NCBI RefSeq assembly: GCF_000024205.1
Contig: NC_013216.1
Location: 434,001-498,000 of the forward strand
Direction of reading: 5' to 3'
DNA: 64,000 nt
DNA from: Desulfofarcimen acetoxidans DSM 771
Lineage (GTDB): Bacteria > Bacillota > Desulfotomaculia > Desulfotomaculales > Desulfofarciminaceae
Positions 19,100 to 28,392 of this stretch are shown here, piece by piece. The notes below the pieces were generated by a model, which worked only from the letters and a program-made list of their open reading frames with translations, did no database searches and was not told the DNA's origin. Every line of letters starts with the position of its first letter. Positions within the stretch are counted from its first letter, which is position 1. Position numbers and translations under genes: made by a program.

Positions 19100-19486
19100 T
19101 TACTGCACATTATTTTCCTTATCGTATACTTGTTCTAAATACTTAGCCCCAAAACCGTGCATCATTTCCAAAATGGGGATTATTTCCTTTCCAACCTCTG
19201 TTAATCCGTATTCCACTTTAGGAGGAACAACAGCGTAAACCTTCCTAAATATAAGATTATCCTCTTCTAAGCTTCTTAACTGCTGTGTGAGCATTTTTTG
19301 AGTAACATGAGGCAATCTTTTTTTAATGTCATTAAATCTCAGTGTATTGTAGCTTAAATACCACAGGATTAATATTTTCCATTTGCCGGAAACTATTTTT
19401 TGCACCAAAACCATTGGACATTTATCATACTTAACACATTTTTCCTTCATGTGACATTCCTCATGCCTTTTCTCTTTGTCAATCAT
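19100..19486 (-). CDS. HxlR-family winged-helix regulator
   Basis: 128 aa. Typical HxlR features: CPMVLVQKIVSGKWKILILW at residues about 24-43, LRFNDIKKRLPHVTQKMLTQ, then QLRSLEEDNLIFRKVYAVVPP and VEYGLTEVGKEIIPIL. Extra N-terminal Cys/His residues (HEECHMKEKC; CPM) may make it redox or thiol sensitive. HxlR proteins often repress an adjacent oxidoreductase. The flavin reductase gene lies about 400 bases downstream on the same strand. A GGGG-type ribosome site precedes the ATG. Confidence 0.88.
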   Translation of the reverse strand: MIDKEKRHEECHMKEKCVKYDKCPMVLVQKIVSGKWKILILWYLSYNTLRFNDIKKRLPHVTQKMLTQQLRSLEEDNLIFRKVYAVVPPKVEYGLTEVGKEIIPILEMMHGFGAKYLEQVYDKENNVQ

Positions 19487-19732
19487 TTTTCCACCCCAAT
19501 ATTTTTAAGTATCTTTTGGGTTACTATAATACAAAAAAGTACCTAGTTGCCAAAAAGATATTTTGTGTTTAATATTATAACACAGAATACGGAGGTAATT
19601 GATAAAGTAATTACAGAGATGAATTAGGTAGGGAACTAGCTTAGTTAGAGACCTTATTACTTTGGGTTTGTAGAAATTCACCAAAAATGCATTAAAACCT
19701 TTATAAAGACTATTGAGATAGGAGAGGTTGAT

Positions 19733-21799
19733 ATGAATCATTTTTACTATTATGAGTTGTGTGAAATTTTGAGTTTTGTTGCCGCAGGTAAACTTGCCGT
19801 TCTTAACAGTATCGAAGAAGAATCAGAAAATTATATTCAATTTTTTCGAAAAAACCATATTGATGTTATCAACAATGAGAACAATCAAATTCAGGAAAAA
19901 GATTTGTTCTTCATATATACTATATACAGTGAAAATGGGGTTAACAAAATTATTGATTCCGGTTGTGAGTTTATACTCCCAATCATGGAATACTCTGGTC
20001 AATTACCTATGCAATCTTTAAAAGAAAGAGTTGCAAAATTACAAGGTCATTTTCAAAACAGAACAGGGAAATTGATCCTTTTATCAGATCAAAAAACCTG
20101 TGATTTATTTGAGGAACTAAATTTTATCCCTGATTTTTTTATAAATACATCGGGTTTTATTGAGAGCAATACTGAACGGGTAAACCCAAAACCCGGTGTA
20201 CCGAGAAATGCATTTTTCCTTATTTATACCTCAGTTGAACTAGGTCAGCTTTTTGAAAAATTAAAATATTACCAAGCATTTTATTTTGCTAATGATGAAA
20301 AAGTTCATTTGCCGACAGTTTATCTGATCAATAAGATCGGCAAGCTTAAACGTGATAAAAACGTGAAAGTATATTATTTTAACCCACCTGTTCTTGCTGC
20401 GGTAAAACACCCATCCGAGAATGAGAAGATGATTATGGATGCATTTTCTAAGTGTACTTTATATGAGTTTATTGGCATGCTAATTGAAGGTAAGTTTCAT
20501 GATTCTTTAGTTAATCATAAGTTAGAATATTTTACTAAAGATTACATGAAAGAGATATTGCATATACCGAGATTGATTCAGATAAATCAACTAAAGTCTT
20601 TGGAGGATTATGAAAGTCAATATGTGAATATTAAAGGCGGAAAAAGGTTCACTACAGACGCTCCCGATCAATATAAAAACATCATTCATTGCTTTGGCTC
20701 CAGCCAGACTTATAGTTTCGGTGTGGAGGATAAGTATACGTTTTCTTCCTGCCTGCAAAGGCGGGTAAACAAAAATTATCCGGATACATATCTGGTCCTT
20801 AACTATGGAGTTGTTGGATATTTTGCCTGTCATATGCTCAAAGCCATGGATAATGCTCAGATTAATGAGGGAGACATAATCATTTTTTATACGGCTATTG
20901 ACTCTGAATATTTTTTTGATTTTGCTGTTGCTGCCGATATTACTACCTATAATTTTCAGCCTATGTTTCAAAGACCACATAATATGGGTGATGTGTTTAT
21001 TGACACAACCCATATCAATCATTATGGCCTTGAAAAACTGACAGAAAAAGCTTTTAAGGTAATGTTCACATACAAAGATATTTTAAATGATTTTAGTGAA
21101 ATCAGAACAAGTAAATTGAATGAGCCGCTCAACCAAATCACCAGCAATCCTGAGTTTGCAAATTATTTATCCTATCTGGCAGAAGAAAAAATTGTTGATT
21201 TCAACCAAAAGAAGATTGGCTCAGTAGTCATGAACTGCAATCCTTTTACCTTGGGACATCAATACTTGATACAATTTGCTTCGGAGTCGGTGGATTATCT
21301 TTATATTTTTCTTGTAGAGGAAGATAGATCGGTGTTCTCATTTGAAGATAGATATAATATGGTAAAAGCGGGAATAAGCAAATTTGATAATGTTAAACTA
21401 CTCAGAAGCGGTAATTTCATTATTTCCAGTATCACTTTTCCGGAATACTTCACCAAAGAAACTAATAAGGATGTAATCATTGATCCATCATTGGACTTGG
21501 ATATTTTCGGTAATTGCATTGCAAAAGCACTCAATATATCAGTACGATTTGCAGGTGAAGAACCATTTGACCCAATAACAAAGCAGTACAACCGTTTCAT
21601 GGAGAATTTACTAAAGAAATACGATATTAAATTCGTAGAAATAAAACGCAAGGAATATTTAGATAGTCCCATCAGTGCTTCGAGAGTAAGAAAGCTATTA
21701 AAAGAAGGAAACTTAGAGGAAATGAAGAAAATAGTACCTAAGACAACCTATGATTATTTGCTCAATTGTTGGAAGGGTTTAGATTCTTGTCACCGTTAA
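19733..21799 (+). CDS. SGNH hydrolase-like protein fused to a CitC-type nucleotidyltransferase
   Basis: 688 aa in three parts. Residues 1-300 are unrecognised. About 315-430 look like an SGNH/GDSL module: block I is CFGSSQTYSFGVED (Ser in place of the usual Asp of GDS) and block V is DTTHINHYG (Asp-x-x-His). About 493-685 match the catalytic domain of citrate lyase ligase CitC: VVMNCNPFTLGHQYLI carries the nucleotide-binding T-x-G-H motif, then FVEIKRKEYLDSPISASRVR has the ISxSxVR motif. No citrate lyase genes (citDEF) are nearby, so activation of citrate lyase is unlikely; transfer of a nucleotide or acyl group to an unknown substrate is possible. Good ribosome site (GGAGAGG). A strong terminator follows. 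Confidence 0.8.
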   Translation: MNHFYYYELCEILSFVAAGKLAVLNSIEEESENYIQFFRKNHIDVINNENNQIQEKDLFFIYTIYSENGVNKIIDSGCEFILPIMEYSGQLPMQSLKERVAKLQGHFQNRTGKLILLSDQKTCDLFEELNFIPDFFINTSGFIESNTERVNPKPGVPRNAFFLIYTSVELGQLFEKLKYYQAFYFANDEKVHLPTVYLINKIGKLKRDKNVKVYYFNPPVLAAVKHPSENEKMIMDAFSKCTLYEFIGMLIEGKFHDSLVNHKLEYFTKDYMKEILHIPRLIQINQLKSLEDYESQYVNIKGGKRFTTDAPDQYKNIIHCFGSSQTYSFGVEDKYTFSSCLQRRVNKNYPDTYLVLNYGVVGYFACHMLKAMDNAQINEGDIIIFYTAIDSEYFFDFAVAADITTYNFQPMFQRPHNMGDVFIDTTHINHYGLEKLTEKAFKVMFTYKDILNDFSEIRTSKLNEPLNQITSNPEFANYLSYLAEEKIVDFNQKKIGSVVMNCNPFTLGHQYLIQFASESVDYLYIFLVEEDRSVFSFEDRYNMVKAGISKFDNVKLLRSGNFIISSITFPEYFTKETNKDVIIDPSLDLDIFGNCIAKALNISVRFAGEEPFDPITKQYNRFMENLLKKYDIKFVEIKRKEYLDSPISASRVRKLLKEGNLEEMKKIVPKTTYDYLLNCWKGLDSCHR

Positions 21800-21830
21800 A
21801 ATTCATAGGATAGCACAAAGGATGATTATT

Positions 21831-21863
21831 AAAGATAGCCTGCCAATGTGGCAGGCTATCTTT
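21831..21863. terminator. Strong intrinsic terminator
   Basis: Perfect 15-bp stem (AAAGATAGCCTGCCA and complement) with a 3-base loop; A-rich before, T-rich after. Confidence 0.85.
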
Positions 21864-21969
21864 AATAAGGGGGAGAGCCTCTTGATATAAGGCGGCACCA
21901 CTTTTTATCAAAAAGTTTAAGAGAAATTATAGATAGAGAACGTAGTATTCTATGAAAGGAGATGAAAAA

Positions 21970-22515
21970 ATGAACTTTTCAGAGAGTGAACTTATATCTG
22001 AAATAAAGAAGCGAAACTTGAACGCTTATGAATCCTTAATCAAAGAGTACACCAAGCCCGTTTATTATTTAACCTATAACATTTTAAACATCGGCAACAG
22101 TAAAGAGGACATCGAAGAGTGCGTAGCCGACGTCTTTTTGGAGGTTTGGCTAAAAATCAATGGATTTGACAGCGAGAGAAGCAATTTCAAAACCTGGGTT
22201 TTAATTATCACAAAATATAAAGCTCTTACATATAAGCGCAAACTTAAAAAAAATCATGTTGAAAACATTGATGATTACCAGCTTGAGGAGTCCGATACCG
22301 TTGAAAGACAGATCATCGATAGAGAAACACAGAAAAAACTGCTGGAAATAATCAATAGCTTTAATAAAACGGACAAGGAACTTTTTATCCGCAGGTATTT
22401 TTACAACGAGAAAATTAGCGATATTATGCAATCTTTGGGGTTGAGCCGTTCGGCGCTGGACAACAGGCTCTTAAGAGGCAGAAAAATAATCAAGGAGGTT
22501 TTATCCTATGACTGA
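21970..22515 (+). CDS. ECF-type RNA polymerase sigma factor
   Basis: 181 aa. Region 2 at about 10-75 (LIKEYTKPVYYLTYNILNIG; FLEVWLKINGFDSERSNFKT) and region 4 at about 120-175 (FNKTDKELFIRRYFYNEKIS, then SLGLSRSALDNRLLRGRKII). It redirects RNA polymerase to a small regulon. I chose ATG 21970 since AAAGGAGAT lies just before it; the in-frame ATG at 21952 precedes that site. The last 8 bases overlap the anti-sigma gene, the usual coupling of a sigma factor to its inhibitor. Confidence 0.92.
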   Translation: MNFSESELISEIKKRNLNAYESLIKEYTKPVYYLTYNILNIGNSKEDIEECVADVFLEVWLKINGFDSERSNFKTWVLIITKYKALTYKRKLKKNHVENIDDYQLEESDTVERQIIDRETQKKLLEIINSFNKTDKELFIRRYFYNEKISDIMQSLGLSRSALDNRLLRGRKIIKEVLSYD

Positions 22516-23824
22516 AAAGCAAATTCAGACGCTAATGCAAAATCTTGATAATGATTTGCTGGCCAAGGAACTGGATGATTTAACGAACGGCTTGGAAATC
22601 GATTTGGACTCTATTACCAAAAAAGCATTCACTAAACTGAATAAGAGGAGGTTAAAAATGAAAAGAAAAAGAATATATCCCCTTGTGGCAGCGTCTTTAA
22701 TTGCGGTTATCGGTATATCCAACGCCTATGCCGCGGAGATTTCGGATTTTGTCGGATCTTTCTTCAATCAAAGAGCAATCTATTCAACTGTTGTAGACGG
22801 AAGCGCCTACTATCTGGAATCCCCCTTGCAATTGGATAAAGAAAGCAAACTGGAAAATGTTATTTTTACAAAGGACAAGTTGGAGATGAGTTTAACTCTT
22901 ACTTTAACAGAGGATAAACCTCCTGAAATATCAGTTGCTACAGCAAACGGCAAAATTTATAAACCGGGTGGTTACGGTTACGACAATAATCGGCTGCAAC
23001 TCAGCTTTTGGAATGAAGCGGGGCATAATTACGTATTCTCGCCAACGAAAGAATTGAAATTGAATATTGGAGAAAAAAGTTATAGTATTCATTTAGCGGA
23101 AGGTGCACCTGTAGTTGGCAGCGGTGAAATTAAACCTGCTGAACAAACGGATATTGGGTGGATAAATGTTGGTTATAAGAAAATCGATCAGGGTGTGCAG
23201 ATTTTAACTAGTTTTACCGACAAAGATTTGAAACTGGTAGGTATTGGTGAACCGGTTCAAAAAACTGTGACACGAATGTTTAAAAATGAAAAGGGTATCA
23301 TAACCAGCGGAACTTCCTCAATGACCAAGCCCCTCCTTGGTTATGATAAAGATAAAAATATTTATACCTACAACCGGGCTAAAAATGCCGTCGGCAGGCC
23401 CGTCATTCAATTTGAATCCCAAGCTCCTGCCGATAAAGAAATTGAACTGAAAATACCAGGTCTGCTTGTTGGTTATGAAAAGGATTTCGGTAATTTTGAT
23501 GTGGCAATTCCAGGGTTGAACGAAGAAAAAAGAATTGACCGGGAAATCGACTTGAAATTGCAAAAAATCATTTTGCAAAGTATTAAAAGAACCTCCGCAA
23601 CAACAGCCGAGTTAAAATTTGCGTTGAACACGGGAGACACTGCAAAGGTTGCCGTTCAAGAGGTCAGCCTTTACAGTAAGGATGTGCAAAGCGGAGACAG
23701 CGTTTGGCAAGGCGACATTTGTACAATGCGTATCAGTTTTGCTGAAAAATTAAAAAATGCTGAGTTTAACGTGAGCTGGCCGCGCTTTGTGGTAAACGGT
23801 GATTGGACTCTGAGAATTAAATAA
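22508..23824 (+). CDS. Membrane-bound anti-sigma-type protein (DUF4179-like)
   Basis: 438 aa. The N-terminal 50 residues are cytoplasmic and helical (LMQNLDNDLLAKELDDLTNG, likely sigma-binding). One TM helix lies at about 57-76 (YPLVAASLIAVIGISNAYA). A large beta-rich extracellular domain follows, with DUF4179-like features just after the membrane (FFNQRAIYSTVVDGSAYYLE). It presumably holds the upstream ECF sigma factor until an envelope signal arrives. An internal ATG behind AAGAGGAGG near 22658 might give a shorter form. Followed by a hairpin at 23836-23866. Confidence 0.82.
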   Translation: MTEKQIQTLMQNLDNDLLAKELDDLTNGLEIDLDSITKKAFTKLNKRRLKMKRKRIYPLVAASLIAVIGISNAYAAEISDFVGSFFNQRAIYSTVVDGSAYYLESPLQLDKESKLENVIFTKDKLEMSLTLTLTEDKPPEISVATANGKIYKPGGYGYDNNRLQLSFWNEAGHNYVFSPTKELKLNIGEKSYSIHLAEGAPVVGSGEIKPAEQTDIGWINVGYKKIDQGVQILTSFTDKDLKLVGIGEPVQKTVTRMFKNEKGIITSGTSSMTKPLLGYDKDKNIYTYNRAKNAVGRPVIQFESQAPADKEIELKIPGLLVGYEKDFGNFDVAIPGLNEEKRIDREIDLKLQKIILQSIKRTSATTAELKFALNTGDTAKVAVQEVSLYSKDVQSGDSVWQGDICTMRISFAEKLKNAEFNVSWPRFVVNGDWTLRIK

Positions 23825-23835
23825 TGGTTTATGGC

Positions 23836-23866
23836 AGAAGCCGGTTGCATTTTACAGCCGGCTTCT
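23836..23866 (+). terminator. Hairpin terminator after the anti-sigma gene
   Basis: About 12-bp stem (AGAAGCCGGTTG with CAGCCGGCTTCT, one wobble); weak T-run. Confidence 0.65.
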
Positions 23867-24002
23867 TGGCATTTATATTGTAGGAATGATGATAGGGAAC
23901 AACTGAAATATAATTTCCCAGTTTTATAACCATAGCATACCCGTTCATATAGCCGAACACTGTCGGCATCTTCATTTTGGGACGGAAAATTAACTCTATT
24001 TT

Positions 24003-24779
24003 TCACGAACCTGTTGACTTATATCTTCTAAGTCCGAATCTCCAGAAAGAATAGCTAGGTATTATGAATAACAGTCCTAATAACGGTGTCAGCATATACG
24101 ATACACTTGTCTTCATATCAAGCAGATACAGAAGCGGATAATATTGAAACAGCGCCAATGGTACGATAAACGTAAAAAAATTCAAGACCTTCTTGCCATA
24201 TATAGAAAAGGGATATCGCCCAAATTCTTTGCCGCCGTCCGTGAAAATATTCATAAACTCTAAACCCTCAATTGTAAAAAACGAAAAGGAGGCATAAATC
24301 AAAAACAGGCAGAAAAATATGATACTCCCACAGAATATCATGAGAAAAAGCGTTAATATCTTATCCCAGGTCCAGATTACGCCGCTTGCAGGTATTGCAT
24401 AGCAAAAAACGATGATAGACTGTAAAAGCCGTCCAATACGGGTAAGCTCTATTTTGGAAGATAAAACCTGGAATATTTCCTGCCGTGGGCGTACAAGCAC
24501 CCTGTCAAATTCTCCGTTGCCAATCATTAGCGGAAAAACGTCAAAGCCGCGACCGAAGCATTCGGCGAGTGAAAACGCCATCAAAGATGTTGCAAAGCAT
24601 AAAAGCACCTGCTGAAATATGAATCCCTCAACCTCATTGAAGCGGGTAAACATGAAATAGACGCCGAGCAGGGAGGTAAAAGAGACTAAAAATTGTCCTG
24701 CTGCCGTTAGAAAAAAAGAAACCTTGTATTGCATCTGACTTTTAAGGTGCATGGAGAAAAACTTCAAATACAGTCCCAT
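24003..24779 (-). CDS. ABC-2 type transporter membrane subunit (second permease)
   Basis: About 258 aa with six predicted TM helices (for example VSFFLTAAGQFLVSFTSLLG). It has the ABC-2 family pattern NGEFDRVLVRPRQEIFQVL in the first cytoplasmic loop, as in DUF990-type permeases. ATG 24779 is chosen because GGGAGGA lies right before it; the longer TTG start at 24797 precedes that site. The start is 1 base from the previous gene's stop (TGATATG), so translation is coupled. It forms an exporter with the ATPase and the partner permease upstream. Substrate unknown. Confidence 0.85.
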   Translation of the reverse strand: MGLYLKFFSMHLKSQMQYKVSFFLTAAGQFLVSFTSLLGVYFMFTRFNEVEGFIFQQVLLCFATSLMAFSLAECFGRGFDVFPLMIGNGEFDRVLVRPRQEIFQVLSSKIELTRIGRLLQSIIVFCYAIPASGVIWTWDKILTLFLMIFCGSIIFFCLFLIYASFSFFTIEGLEFMNIFTDGGKEFGRYPFSIYGKKVLNFFTFIVPLALFQYYPLLYLLDMKTSVSYMLTPLLGLLFIIPSYSFWRFGLRRYKSTGS

Positions 24780-24780
24780 A

Positions 24781-25584
24781 TCATCCTCCCTGTACAACGA
24801 CTCTTTTGAGTGCGTTTTTCATCAGCAGCCTGCCGATCAGCACAAGAACTAACAGCCAAAATAGCTGCAAGCCAATACCCAGTGCCGCGTCCGTACCCGC
24901 AATGTTCCCGCTGTATATTCGCAGCGGCATGTTCTGCATGGCGGCAAACGGCATAAGCTCGGCCACGGTTAGAAAGGCCGGAGGAAAAAACGGTAGCGGA
25001 ATTGTTGCTCCGGCCATAAAGTCGGCCAGCACAGCCGAGATCAGCCTCACACCCATAGGCGACAAGGTGTAAAATGTTGATATATAGATAAGCATACTGA
25101 ACGATACCACAACAAACAGGCTGAGTGACGCTGAAACCAAAAACAGTATAAATTGTCCGGCGTTTACGGGCAAGGACATTCTGAACGGTTCCGGTACGAT
25201 GAATGCCACGATGAGTATGGGGAAGCATCGAAGTACTGCCTTTGCCAGCCTGTTTGCCATTGACTGGCAGAACCAGCGGCTGTATAAGTCCACCGGCCGC
25301 GCAAGCTCATAGGCTATACCTCCGCTTGTAATGGAAGCGAATATCTCTCCTTCAAAAAACCAAACCATAAACAGCGCCAGAAGTGCCTGCTGCATCCATA
25401 TGTAGGAAACCGTCTGGGAGAACTCCATTGGAAACGCGGCAGGATTAGCTCTATAGAATGCCGAAAATGCGAGTATTTCCATAAGTCCCCAGGCGAATTG
25501 CGTTGCCATGCCCGCGATTGCTGCTGCGCGATATTGAAGACTGTTTATAAAGCGTATTCGGATAATCGCGATGTATTTTTTCAT
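24781..25584 (-). CDS. ABC-2 type transporter membrane subunit (first permease)
   Basis: 267 aa with six TM helices. It shares the fold of the next gene: ITSGGIAYELARPVDLYSRW matches the NGEFDRVLVRPRQE loop of its partner. The two probably form a heterodimer. Its start overlaps the end of the ATPase gene by 4 bases (ATGA). In related systems this pair exports antibiotics, toxins or lipids; the sequence does not say which. Confidence 0.85.
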   Translation of the reverse strand: MKKYIAIIRIRFINSLQYRAAAIAGMATQFAWGLMEILAFSAFYRANPAAFPMEFSQTVSYIWMQQALLALFMVWFFEGEIFASITSGGIAYELARPVDLYSRWFCQSMANRLAKAVLRCFPILIVAFIVPEPFRMSLPVNAGQFILFLVSASLSLFVVVSFSMLIYISTFYTLSPMGVRLISAVLADFMAGATIPLPFFPPAFLTVAELMPFAAMQNMPLRIYSGNIAGTDAALGIGLQLFWLLVLVLIGRLLMKNALKRVVVQGG

Positions 25585-26555
25585 ATGCGGTACTCCTTAT
25601 ACAGGACCGCTACCATTTCCTCGGCGCTGATACCAGAAACTGAAATGTCAAGCACTTCTACTTGCGATGATAGATGTGCTATCGCGGTTGACACGGAGCA
25701 TATGAGCGGGTCAAGCTCAATTATCAATCTTCCTTCTTTCTGTTCAGTCACGGTCATCCCGTCACAAAGCTTTGAAACTTCGCCATTGTATTCAAAAACA
25801 ACCGTTTTTCGAGTGGAAAAATGCTTTTTTAACTCCAGCAAGCTTCCGTCCAGCAATATACGTCCCTTGCCGATCAGTAAAATTCGTTCCGTCAATGCTT
25901 CAATGTCCTGCATGTCGTGAGTTGTCAGTATGACAGTCGTGCCGCGCTCAGTATTGAGTTTTTTTATGAACTGCCGTACCGCGATTTTAGAGACAGCGTC
26001 CAGCCCGATGGTCGGCTCATCTAAAAAGAGTGTTTGGGGACTGTGCAGTAATGATGCGGCCAGTTCGCACCGCATACGCTGCCCAAGACTGAGACTGCGT
26101 GTCGGCGTTTTCAGAAGCTCCGACAGATCGAGCAGTTCGACAAGCTCATCAAGATTGTGTCTGTATTCCGTTTTATTCACCTTGTAAATATCGCGGATAA
26201 GCTCAAAGCTGTCACATACAGGTACGTCCCACCATAACTGGCTGCGCTGACCGAAAACAACGCCAATGTTTTTGGTGTGCTCAATTCTATCCTGCCATGG
26301 TGTGCGTCCGTCAATCTTGCATGAGCCGTTATCGGGTGTCAAGACGCCGCACATGATTTTAAGCGTGGTGCTTTTTCCCGCCCCATTTGGACCTATGTAA
26401 CCAATCATTTCGCCGTCGTTGATTGTGAAACTCACGTCACTGAGAGCATGAACAGTTTCGTATTCGCGTGAGAAAAGCGCTTTAAATGCCTGTCCAAATC
26501 CAGACTTTCGTTTTGCTATCCTAAATGTTTTATTGATATTTTTCAGTATTATCAT
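25581..26555 (-). CDS. ABC transporter ATPase for the ABC-2 exporter
   Basis: 324 aa. Walker A (GYIGPNGAGKSTTLK, about residues 52-66), Q-loop region (FGQRSQLWWDVPV), signature SLGQRMRCELA, Walker B TLFLDEPTIGLD and the H-loop TTHD. The C-terminal about 85 residues extend beyond the core, as in DrrA/NatA-like exporters. First gene of a three-gene, tightly overlapping minus-strand operon ending at 24003. No regulator lies beside it. Confidence 0.92.
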   Translation of the reverse strand: MIILKNINKTFRIAKRKSGFGQAFKALFSREYETVHALSDVSFTINDGEMIGYIGPNGAGKSTTLKIMCGVLTPDNGSCKIDGRTPWQDRIEHTKNIGVVFGQRSQLWWDVPVCDSFELIRDIYKVNKTEYRHNLDELVELLDLSELLKTPTRSLSLGQRMRCELAASLLHSPQTLFLDEPTIGLDAVSKIAVRQFIKKLNTERGTTVILTTHDMQDIEALTERILLIGKGRILLDGSLLELKKHFSTRKTVVFEYNGEVSKLCDGMTVTEQKEGRLIIELDPLICSVSTAIAHLSSQVEVLDISVSGISAEEMVAVLYKEYRI

Positions 26556-26840
26556 TGAATTTCTCTCTTTATTTTAGTCAGCACAAATTAACATGGAACC
26601 AAATTCCTTCTTGATATCAAATTATCTTTTCAACATGAATACATAAATACCTTCTTGGGGGTAAGTAAACATTTATATATTACATATTTTTTATAAAAAA
26701 GAAGGATTAAAAACCCTTCCTTTTTATTATTATTTTCTCAAAAAGAGAAGGATTGTGTAATTATATGACGAATTTATGGCAAGTGGAGCGAAGGAATATT
26801 AAGTCATTACCTTATTTTGAATAAAAAGGAGGGATATATA
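26556..26840. other. AT-rich divergent region
   Basis: Holds the promoters of the exporter operon (minus) and the MreB-like gene (plus). A weak hairpin with AAGG/CCTT arms and a T-run is seen near 26700-26728. Nothing else is recognised. Confidence 0.4.
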
Positions 26841-27854
26841 ATGTCAATTGGCATATTTTCAAAAGATATAGGAATAGATTTGGGGAATGCTAACTTACTC
26901 GTATATGTGAAGGATGAAGGCATTGTTTTAAACGAACCGTCAGTAGTTGTAATTGAAAAAAATGCAAATAAAATATTGGCTGCAGGATATAATGCAAAAA
27001 TGATGATTGGGCGAACTCCGAAAAATATCGTAGCAATCCGACCATTAAAAGGTGGAGTAATTAATGATTTTAATGCTACTCAAGCTATGATAAAGCTATT
27101 TATTAAAAAAGCATTACCTAAATTTTCCATGTTTAAGCCTAGAGTTGTAGTTTCTGTACCTATGGGTGTTACAACTGTAGAAGGACAGGCAGTTCGCCAA
27201 GCAGTCCTGCAGGCCGGGGTTCGAGAAGCTTATCTAGTGGAAGAACCGATGGCAGCCGCTATTGGTTCAGGTCTTCCGGTGCATGAACCTATTGGAAATA
27301 TGATTATAGATATTGGCAGCGGAATCACAGAAGTAGCTGTAATATCCATGGGCGGCATTGTAACTAGCAATTCTATTCGTATAGCAGGGGATGATATGGA
27401 TGAAGCCATTATTCATCATATTAAAAAAGAACATAATCTGCTAATTGGAGAGCGAACAGCTGAACAAATTAAAATTAATATTGGAATAGCTTACCCTTTA
27501 GAAGATACAAAAGCGATAAAGATAAAGGGTAGAGATTTGCAGACCGGTCTGCCTAGAGAAGAAAATATTACATCTAAAGAAATTTATCAGGCTTTATCTG
27601 AACCCTTGGCAAGCATTAGTGCTGCCATCATATCTACCCTGGAACAAACTCCTCCTGATTTTTCCGTGGATATTATTAATAACGGAATTGTTTTGGTCGG
27701 CGGGGGAGCAATGCTTAGAGGGATCGATCATCTGATACATATGCAAACCGGTATATCAGTATATGTAGTTAACCAGCCATTGCTTGCAGTAGCGAATGGC
27801 TCTGGAAAAATTTTGGAAAATATTAATGTGTTGCGCAAGACTTTGCTAAATTAA
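26841..27854 (+). CDS. MreB/Mbl-family actin-like protein (orphan)
   Basis: About 337 aa. Actin-fold motifs: phosphate 1 (IGIDLGNANLLVYV), connect 1 (LVEEPMAAAIGSGLPV), phosphate 2 (MIIDIGSGITEVAVISMGG) and the adenosine motif (GIVLVGGGAMLRGI). MreB-type proteins polymerise on the membrane and guide cell-wall synthesis. I chose ATG 26841 since AAGGAGGG lies just before it; the longer frame begins upstream of this site. No mreC/mreD genes follow, so it is a lone paralogue, as with Mbl or MreBH. Confidence 0.92.
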   Translation: MSIGIFSKDIGIDLGNANLLVYVKDEGIVLNEPSVVVIEKNANKILAAGYNAKMMIGRTPKNIVAIRPLKGGVINDFNATQAMIKLFIKKALPKFSMFKPRVVVSVPMGVTTVEGQAVRQAVLQAGVREAYLVEEPMAAAIGSGLPVHEPIGNMIIDIGSGITEVAVISMGGIVTSNSIRIAGDDMDEAIIHHIKKEHNLLIGERTAEQIKINIGIAYPLEDTKAIKIKGRDLQTGLPREENITSKEIYQALSEPLASISAAIISTLEQTPPDFSVDIINNGIVLVGGGAMLRGIDHLIHMQTGISVYVVNQPLLAVANGSGKILENINVLRKTLLN

Positions 27855-27946
27855 AATATCACAATAATACAAAGTACATCTGTGAGATTAAAGAAAATGA
27901 ATGATTGATAATCTAAAATTTTCCTATTGAACCATCTAAAAATGGC

Positions 27947-27974
27947 TTGATTATTTTGAATTATCATGTATAAT
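27947..27974 (+). promoter_or_regulatory. Sigma-A-type promoter of a short leader transcript
   Basis: TTGATT, 16 bases, TATAAT. It lies about 75 bases before hairpin 28049-28102, with no coding frame between, so it would make a short non-coding RNA of about 120 bases. Confidence 0.55.
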
Positions 27975-28048
27975 ATGAATTAGAGTAACAGGAAGTTATT
28001 CGAAAAGTCTTTTGTTAAGCTATTAATCAAAAAAAGAGATATAAATAT

Positions 28049-28102
28049 AACCATGAAGGTTTATCTTGCCGGAGCAGGGTGCGTTCATGGTTTTTTATTT
28101 TT
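28049..28102 (+). ncRNA. CCAYGAAGG-family hairpin with T-run (copy 1)
   Basis: AACCATGAA (28049-28057) pairs with TTCATGGTT (28084-28092), then T6ATTTTT. It shares its stem with six other hairpins in the window. The rest of the gap 27855-28392 shows no convincing gene; a ribosome-site-like AAAGGAGG on the minus strand near 28236 leads only to a very short frame. Confidence 0.6.
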
Positions 28103-28392
28103 CAAGTGCTAGGCTATGTCTAAAATACCGGTTATTTGACTTAAATGTTAAAAGCTTTACCTTGGCAAAGCTTTTAATTTCCTTAAAATTGCCATACGGT
28201 TTTTCAGACATTCTCGTGTGGTAATAAATATTTCCTCCTTTCAATAAGGCAAATGGGATTGGGCACCCGTTTACCTTATATTTTTGTGTTTTATTCCGCA
28301 GTGCAAAAACCTAACTATAACGATAAACCTTAATTGTGAGTGAAGAGTATACAGAGAAGTATCTTAGAATATAGATAAGAATATATTAGCCT

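Noticed and set aside
19505-19741. 78-aa minus-strand frame before the SGNH-CitC gene
   Set aside because: AT-rich, no ribosome site, no protein-like pattern; it lies in the divergent promoter region.
19733-21799. Plain citrate lyase ligase (citC)
   Set aside because: Only the last third matches CitC; the protein is about twice the usual length and no citrate lyase subunits are nearby.
24764-25228. 154-aa minus-strand frame overlapping the ABC-2 permeases
   Set aside because: Shifted frame of the permease gene at 24781-25584, with no membrane pattern.
28049-28102. Ordinary terminator of the MreB-like gene
   Set aside because: It lies nearly 200 bases past the stop with its own promoter-like sequence in between, and shares its stem with six other hairpins; an ordinary terminator is still possible.
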